From NCBI RefSeq assembly GCF_040605455.1, contig NZ_JBEXCV010000241.1, forward strand, positions 1-8,867: a stretch of DNA of 8,867 nucleotides, written 5' to 3'. The translations under genes and the position numbers were made by a program. The notes beneath the pieces were generated by a model. It was not told the DNA's origin. It worked only from the letters and a program-made list of their open reading frames with translations, and did no database searches. The stretch comes from Embleya sp040605455. GTDB lineage: Bacteria; Actinomycetota; Actinomycetes; Streptomycetales; Streptomycetaceae. This document shows, piece by piece, positions 5,377 to 8,867 of the stretch. Position 1 is the first letter of the stretch. Each line of letters begins with the position of its first letter.

Positions 5377-5427
5377 CGCCCCGGCATCACCAACGTGTTG
5401 CCGGGGCGAGCGCGGCGGGAGCCGCCG
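5377..5427. terminator. Two hairpins downstream of the CHAT gene
   Basis: CGCCCCGGCA (5377-5386) pairs with TGCCGGGGCG (5399-5408), with an inner CAC/GTG extension. A second hairpin CGGCGG-gag-CCGCCG lies at 5413-5427, directly after the CHAT gene stop (5434 on the minus strand). A further 7-bp hairpin is at 5352-5370. They probably end CHAT transcription before the TA2 promoter. Confidence 0.7.
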
Positions 5428-5433
5428 ACACCG

Positions 5434-7311
5434 TCAGTCGAGCATCCGGACGAGCTTGGTGGCACCGGGGTCGACGCCCGCTGTCCAAGCCAGGGTCGGC
5501 AGTTCGTGGTCGTCCAGGCCGGCGAGTTCTATCGCCGCCCGCCCCGACGCGTGGGCCGAGGCGATCGACTGGCCCTCGGCGACCGCGGCGTAGAACTGCG
5601 CCGCGTACGTCATCGCGTCGATGTCGCCGATCTCGTCGGACATGCCGATCGCGAAGGGGACCACGTCGTCGACCAGGTCGTCGATCTGGGCTGCGGAATG
5701 GCACGAGTTCAGCAGGACCAGCAACGGCGGTTCGTCGGTCGCCTTGATGGCGCGAGCGAACGCCCCGGCCGTCACGGCCAGGCCCTCGTTGAAGTCGTCG
5801 ACGTCCTGGTCGAAGCCGACCCGGTCCTTGCTGCTGTGACCGGAGAAGTGCACCACGTGCGGCCGAAACCGGGTGATGCCGTCGAGCAGGTCCCCTGTGG
5901 TGGCCGACGTGCGCACGTCCAGCTTGACCTGATCACGGTGCGTCGCGCGCCCCAACGCGGCGCGGATGAGTTTCTGCTCGCGACCTACCCGCAGATCCCC
6001 GTGGGACGACGCCGCCAGCATCAACACGCGCAGCTTCTCCGCCTTCGGCGCCCGCAACTCTCGCCACACCTCGCCCACCAGGCCGAGTCGACCGACGCGC
6101 TCCGCAGCGGCGGTGGTCTGCACCGCGTATGTGGGGCGGCGGCCGAGGCGGCTGAACGACCAGCCGGGAAGCCGGGGCGCCGGACCCACGTCTTTTTCGT
6201 CAAGCGGGTGCGGGAGTTCGGCCGCGACCCGCGCGAGTAGTGCGGCGAGACTGATGGAGGCGACCTCGTCGCGCAGGACGGTCACCTCGTGTTCGACGGT
6301 CACCAGCGCCTCTTGGGCCCGCCTGGACTCCTCCCAGCGCGGACGTTGTGTCTCGAGCGTGCCGATCACGCGGTCCAGTCGGCTGAGGAGTCCGCGGATG
6401 CGCAGGTTGTGCCGCTCGGCCTGCCGCTGCGGGGAGCGCAGCAGGTCGGACACCGCGCGCAGGGCCCGCAGGTCCGCCTCGGAGGGTACGGTCTGCGTGA
6501 GGGTCTCCACCCGGGTCCGGCAGTCCGCAATCAGCCGGGGCGCCAAGACCTCGGCCTCGGCCAGCTTTCGACTCAGGGATCGCACCCGGGCGGGCTCCAG
6601 GCCCGTCCGGTTCTCGGCGATCCATCGCCGGAGCTGCCGGCGCTTGTCGAGCGACTTCCCGAGACTCACGGGAGCGGACCCCACGCGTTCCATGAGCTTC
6701 TTGAGGAAGTTGTAGACCCCGAAGGACTCGTCGATCGGGATTACCGTGCCGTGTCTTTCGCCCATGCTCAGCACGACGAGGCAGGGGACGTGCGCCTCCC
6801 CGATCCCGAAGAACTCCGCCGCGTCGGTGACGGCCTGGGTCCAGCCGCTCGCGTGCACCTCGGCGGGGGCCAGCCGCGCCGGCATCACGAAGACTTCGTT
6901 CCATCCGGGCCGACGAGGGAGATCGTTCCAGAAATTTCCCTCGAACCGCTCCCGCTCGTACGGAACTTCGAGCGTAATACCCTCGGCCACCACACCCCGC
7001 CCGGGCTCCGTGGGGTGTCGCACGCTGCGGGGCCACGCGTGCGGCGGCACCGGGCATAGGACTGCCAGCGCCGGACCGGTAACGTCGTGCACGCTCGTCC
7101 AGTCGTCGGTGAGTTCGCGGTGCTGTGCCTCCGCGTCGCGCGTGCGTGCGAGGATCACCACGGCGCCGAGGTATCCGCAACTTTCGCCCGCCGAGAGCAG
7201 GGACGTGAGGAACGTGCCGATCGGCAGTGTGTGGACCAGCACCGGTTCTCCTGTCGCCGCGCGGAAGCCGAACCGAGGACGGTCCCTGACCGGCAGTGTG
7301 CAGCCCGGCAC
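5434..7311 (-). CDS. CHAT-domain (caspase-like) peptidase with large N-terminal region
   Basis: 625 residues. The C-terminal domain (about 426-625) opens with LRVLMLAASSHGDLRVGREQ, continues HVVHFSGHSS with catalytic His492, and LLVLLNSCHSAA with catalytic Cys537, then FAIGMSDEIGD and FYAAVAEGQSIASAHASGRA: the standard CHAT clan CD cysteine protease layout, with both catalytic residues kept. Residues 1-210 form an unidentified alpha/beta domain (GYLGAVVILARTRD, VPCLVVLSMGERHG, SFGVYNFLKKLMERVG), and 215-365 is arginine/glutamate-rich helix, probably coiled coil. CHAT proteases commonly act as effectors in bacterial conflict systems (for example vWA-MoxR and EAD networks, and gRAMP/Craspase); substrate and trigger here are unknown. 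The start is GTG at 7311, because an in-frame TAA lies at 7327-7329; its ribosome binding site is weak and an internal GTG (MLVHTLPIGTF) is possible. It is a single gene with its own terminators. No signal peptide or membrane segment is seen. Confidence 0.92.
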   Translation of the reverse strand: MPGCTLPVRDRPRFGFRAATGEPVLVHTLPIGTFLTSLLSAGESCGYLGAVVILARTRDAEAQHRELTDDWTSVHDVTGPALAVLCPVPPHAWPRSVRHPTEPGRGVVAEGITLEVPYERERFEGNFWNDLPRRPGWNEVFVMPARLAPAEVHASGWTQAVTDAAEFFGIGEAHVPCLVVLSMGERHGTVIPIDESFGVYNFLKKLMERVGSAPVSLGKSLDKRRQLRRWIAENRTGLEPARVRSLSRKLAEAEVLAPRLIADCRTRVETLTQTVPSEADLRALRAVSDLLRSPQRQAERHNLRIRGLLSRLDRVIGTLETQRPRWEESRRAQEALVTVEHEVTVLRDEVASISLAALLARVAAELPHPLDEKDVGPAPRLPGWSFSRLGRRPTYAVQTTAAAERVGRLGLVGEVWRELRAPKAEKLRVLMLAASSHGDLRVGREQKLIRAALGRATHRDQVKLDVRTSATTGDLLDGITRFRPHVVHFSGHSSKDRVGFDQDVDDFNEGLAVTAGAFARAIKATDEPPLLVLLNSCHSAAQIDDLVDDVVPFAIGMSDEIGDIDAMTYAAQFYAAVAEGQSIASAHASGRAAIELAGLDDHELPTLAWTAGVDPGATKLVRMLD

Positions 7312-7353
7312 GTAGCAGGCGCAGCCTTACGACCGATTCCATGTGTGGTATCC

Positions 7354-7405
7354 CGAACGCGGTACCGACCCACCGCGTCGAGTTGTGGGGTCGGTACCGC
7401 GTTCG
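7354..7405. repeat. Perfect 18-bp inverted repeat upstream of the CHAT gene
   Basis: CGAACGCGGTACCGACCC (7354-7371) is exactly complementary to GGGTCGGTACCGCGTTCG (7388-7405), with a 16-nt loop. Each arm contains a central GGTACC. It lies 43 bases upstream of the CHAT start and just before the kinase-like remnant. It could be an operator, a terminator for leftward transcription, or a relic of a mobile element end. Confidence 0.85.
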
Positions 7406-7408
7406 TGA

Positions 7409-7726
7409 TCAGCCGCCCAGGGGGACCGGCCACGACGGGCCCGTCGGGGTCGCCGCACCACACGGTCTGTCACCGACGCCGCCGAGACCTACAGCCTCGG
7501 CGCCACCCTGCGCTGGGCCGGGACCGGCACCTGGCCATCCACCCCGCGCTCGGTCGGGCCGACCGTCGCGCCCCACGACGTTCTCACCGACATCGTCACC
7601 GGCCAGCACCGGATCCCCCTGGCCGACGCGCGACCGTGGCCCGACCCAACACTGGAAGCACTCCTCGAGGACGCCATGGCGCTCGACCCCGCCGCGCGTG
7701 CCGGTGCGGTCGCCCACCCCGCCTGA
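7409..7726 (+). pseudogene. C-lobe remnant of a Ser/Thr protein kinase-like gene
   Basis: After an in-frame TGA at 7406-7408 a plus frame ending at TGA 7724-7726 reads VTDAAETYSLGATLRWAGTG, then VLTDIVTGQHRIPLAD, LEALLEDAMALDPAARAGA. The pattern 'D-x-YSLGATL...TG...L......LDP..R' matches subdomains IX-XI of bacterial eukaryotic-type kinases. No start codon with a ribosome binding site and no N-lobe or catalytic loop exists here, so only about 85 residues of the C-lobe remain. The first 15 codons after the stop are not coding-like. The 18-bp inverted repeat abuts the broken end. A divergent kinase-like regulatory domain or an unrelated small protein is the alternative. Confidence 0.6.
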
Positions 7727-7779
7727 CCACCGGCGGGTCGGGCGGGGGAGGACGGTTCGCACCACCGTGCCGAGATCTC

Positions 7780-8229
7780 CTAACGGCATCGGATGGGCCC
7801 GGGGTCCCGAGGGAGGGCCGCGGCGCGCCTCTCCCCCTCGATCCGCCGCCGGTCCCGTTGCCGGGCGTTCTCTCGGGCGTCGGCGGTGACGGCCTCGCCG
7901 AGGGTGATCGCCGCCGTGTCGGTGACCGCCATCAGCGAGTACCGCACGGGAGAGCGGGTGGACCGTGCCGGCAGGTGCAGGCGCGCGACGCCGGCCGGGA
8001 GTTCGGCACGCAGCGCTCCGTGCCAGCGGATCCACAGCGCGGGACGCCCACGCAACGCTTCGTCGCGGAGCTTGTCCACGGCGGTGCCGTGCTCCTCCCG
8101 GTCGATCTCCACGGCGACGGGAGGACCGTCCCCGCGCACCAGGCGGAGATCCAGATAGGCGGACCGGGGCGGCGACCAGTACATCCGGCATCCCCCGCTC
8201 AATGGGCGAGGCGGGTCGATGTAACGCAT
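7780..8229 (-). CDS. Small protein with nuclease-like (DUF559/Vsr-like) core
   Basis: 149 residues from an ATG at 8229 with GGGGAGG 5 nt upstream. The core SAYLDLRLVRGDGPPVAVEI (24-42 region), then DREEHGTAVDKLRDEALRGR and PALWIRWHG, has an Asp on one strand (D27), an E-x-D on the next (E41, D43), a downstream K53/R55 and a final hydrophobic strand. This order is that of restriction-endonuclease-like folds such as DUF559 and Vsr-type proteins, although the classic lysine of PD-(D/E)xK is replaced by D43. The C-terminal 40 residues are Arg/Glu-rich helix. It overlaps the 70-codon gene upstream by 31 nt; in relatives I recall, an 'AVAxWAxxxGWR' helix directly precedes this core, so the two may be one split gene. 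Catalysis is unproven. Confidence 0.72.
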   Translation of the reverse strand: MRYIDPPRPLSGGCRMYWSPPRSAYLDLRLVRGDGPPVAVEIDREEHGTAVDKLRDEALRGRPALWIRWHGALRAELPAGVARLHLPARSTRSPVRYSLMAVTDTAAITLGEAVTADARENARQRDRRRIEGERRAAALPRDPGPIRCR

Positions 8230-8411
8230 CGGCGCCTCCCCTTGCTCCTCCAGCCCGACTCCTTCGCCCACCCCGCCACGGCCCGGGTGATGCGCCGGGT
8301 CGCCTCTTCGCCGGTCAAGCCGGTGAAGGCGAATCGCGTCTCGGACAGGTGCGCGCGCAAGGCGACGGACAGGTTCTCGGACTCGCCGATCGCCGTCGAT
8401 TTGAGGGTCAC
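8199..8411 (-). CDS. Short protein upstream of and overlapping the nuclease-like gene
   Basis: 70 residues from a GTG at 8411 with GGAGG 8 nt upstream; longer in-frame starts to 8696 give arginine/serine-rich, non-coding-like sequence. It reads LKSTAIGESENLSVALRAHL (3-22), then GLTGEEATRRITRAVAGWAK and ESGWRSKG. The last dozen residues (RRRCVTSTRLAH) lie in the overlap with the next gene and look like out-of-frame sequence. Either a genuine overlapping pair reinitiating at 8229, or the front half of a single protein split by a frameshift near 8230-8250. I do not recognise it alone. Confidence 0.62.
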   Translation of the reverse strand: MTLKSTAIGESENLSVALRAHLSETRFAFTGLTGEEATRRITRAVAGWAKESGWRSKGRRRCVTSTRLAH

Positions 8412-8718
8412 CCGCCGATCCTCCGCCCGCGCACTGACACTGCGGAGGCCGTCGAAGCGGACGATCCACGAACGGAAGCACCGCCGGAGCGGCATCCGCA
8501 ACGGTGCGACGTCCCGTGAGTTCCGGCGTCGGCGCCGGAACTCACGGAACCCGATGTGTGCGCCTGCACGCCCCGAAACGCAACGCTGCGCTGACAGTTC
8601 GCCGTTGTCAGCACGGTGTTGTGCAAGCAGGATCCGGAACATGACGAATACCGACGGCCCGACCCGGCCCGGCGCTCGTATAGCGGGGAAGTCCAAAGTA
8701 GCTCTCTGTAGTCATTGA
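8412..8718. other. Intergenic region with a strong hairpin, no clear gene
   Basis: Frames on both strands have Arg/Ser-rich shadow composition and no supported start. The region contains the ribosome binding site for the 70-residue gene (GGAGG on the minus strand at 8420-8424), a perfect hairpin at 8514-8547 and, at its right end, a 15-base palindrome overlapping the stop of the next minus-strand frame. G/C content falls from about 8560 rightward. Confidence 0.5.
8514..8547. terminator. Perfect 15-bp hairpin, probable terminator or operator
   Basis: CCGTGAGTTCCGGCG (8514-8528) pairs exactly with CGCCGGAACTCACGG (8533-8547), loop TCGG. It lies about 100 bases upstream of the 70-residue gene and about 170 bases downstream of the partial minus-strand gene at the right edge, so it could terminate the latter. 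No T tract flanks it. Confidence 0.7.
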
Positions 8719-8722
8719 CTAC
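8708..8722. repeat. 15-base palindrome at the right-edge gene's stop codon
   Basis: GTAGTCA and TGACTAC flank a single T. A second small inverted repeat, TTGCC-TT-GGCAA, lies at 8729-8740. Both are inside lower-GC DNA; function unknown. Confidence 0.5.
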
Positions 8723-8867
8723 GTTCCGTTGCCTTGGCAAAGTCGGAGTCTGAGCACGCGGACACCATCGGACTTAGTACTGCAACGACACTTCGGGATG
8801 TCCTCGGCGTCTGTAATGGCTGATGCGAGCTCGAGCTTGGCTTCTTCTTCGCCATATGGACCAGGCG
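8719..8867 (-). CDS. C-terminal part of an unidentified protein, lower GC, cut by the window edge
   Basis: A minus-strand frame entering from the right edge and ending at TAG (8719-8721) encodes 48 residues, including YGEEEAKLELASAITDAEDI followed by PKCRCSTKSDGVRVLRLRLC. Its acidic, mixed composition is more protein-like than the other two minus frames (one Ser/Lys-rich, one Arg-rich and stopped early). G/C content and third-position bias are clearly lower than in the rest of the window, suggesting a different origin. I do not recognise it. Confidence 0.45.
   Translation of the reverse strand, partial: PGPYGEEEAKLELASAITDAEDIPKCRCSTKSDGVRVLRLRLCQGNGT

Noticed and set aside
6200..7342. 380-codon minus frame starting MESVVRLRLL
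   Set aside because: It overlaps the CHAT gene in another frame and turns Arg/Gly-rich; the CHAT frame carries the conserved domain.
7087..8718. 543-codon plus frame
   Set aside because: Low-complexity, antisense to the CHAT start and to the nuclease-like gene; no codon bias.
1..8867. tRNA, rRNA, CRISPR array or intact insertion sequence
   Set aside because: I saw no tRNA cloverleaf or T-loop signature, no regularly spaced repeats and no transposase or integrase reading frame.

Overview
The window is very GC-rich DNA with strong G/C preference at third codon positions, GTG/TTG starts, 4-nt start/stop overlaps and a terminal-protein gene (tpg). This points to a streptomycete-like actinomycete with a linear replicon, and the sequence is probably accessory DNA (chromosome arm or linear plasmid). 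Several genes are truncated or meet head-on in conflicting frames, as expected of a recombining region.

Layout, left to right. (1) 1-701, plus: the C-terminal TPR-like tail of a regulator whose front is off the window or lost. (2) 1014-2296, plus: a 39-codon charge-polarised peptide gene overlapping by 4 nt a gene for a protein-isoaspartate-type O-methyltransferase (PIMT homologue). With no lanthipeptide, lasso or ATP-grasp enzyme visible, this pair best fits an imiditide-type RiPP locus (aspartimide-forming) and is the main candidate system. (3) 2302-3260: three small hypothetical reading frames on alternating strands, with awkward starts and ends. (4) 3329-3895, plus: tpg, the telomere terminal protein, without a complete tap partner but with an in-frame coding-like leader. 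(5) 3987-5245, minus: two tandem type II toxin-antitoxin modules (RelE/ParE-like toxin with an unfamiliar small antitoxin; RelE/ParE-like toxin with Phd/YefM antitoxin), separated by a strong hairpin. (6) 5434-7311, minus: a 625-residue protein ending in a CHAT (caspase-like) peptidase domain, followed by two hairpins. (7) 7354-7726: a perfect 18-bp inverted repeat next to the C-lobe remnant of a Ser/Thr kinase-like gene. (8) 7780-8411, minus: two overlapping short genes, the second resembling DUF559/Vsr-like nuclease folds; they may be a split single gene. (9) 8514-8867: a perfect 15-bp hairpin and then markedly lower-GC DNA carrying the end of one more minus-strand reading frame.

How they may work together: the peptide and methyltransferase form one translationally coupled operon, perhaps controlled by the TPR-type regulator upstream. 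The TA modules, CHAT peptidase, kinase remnant and nuclease-like protein together look like a conflict/defence or stability neighbourhood on a linear element that carries its own terminal-protein gene. This grouping is inferred from proximity only. All family names come from reading motifs by eye; no database search was possible.
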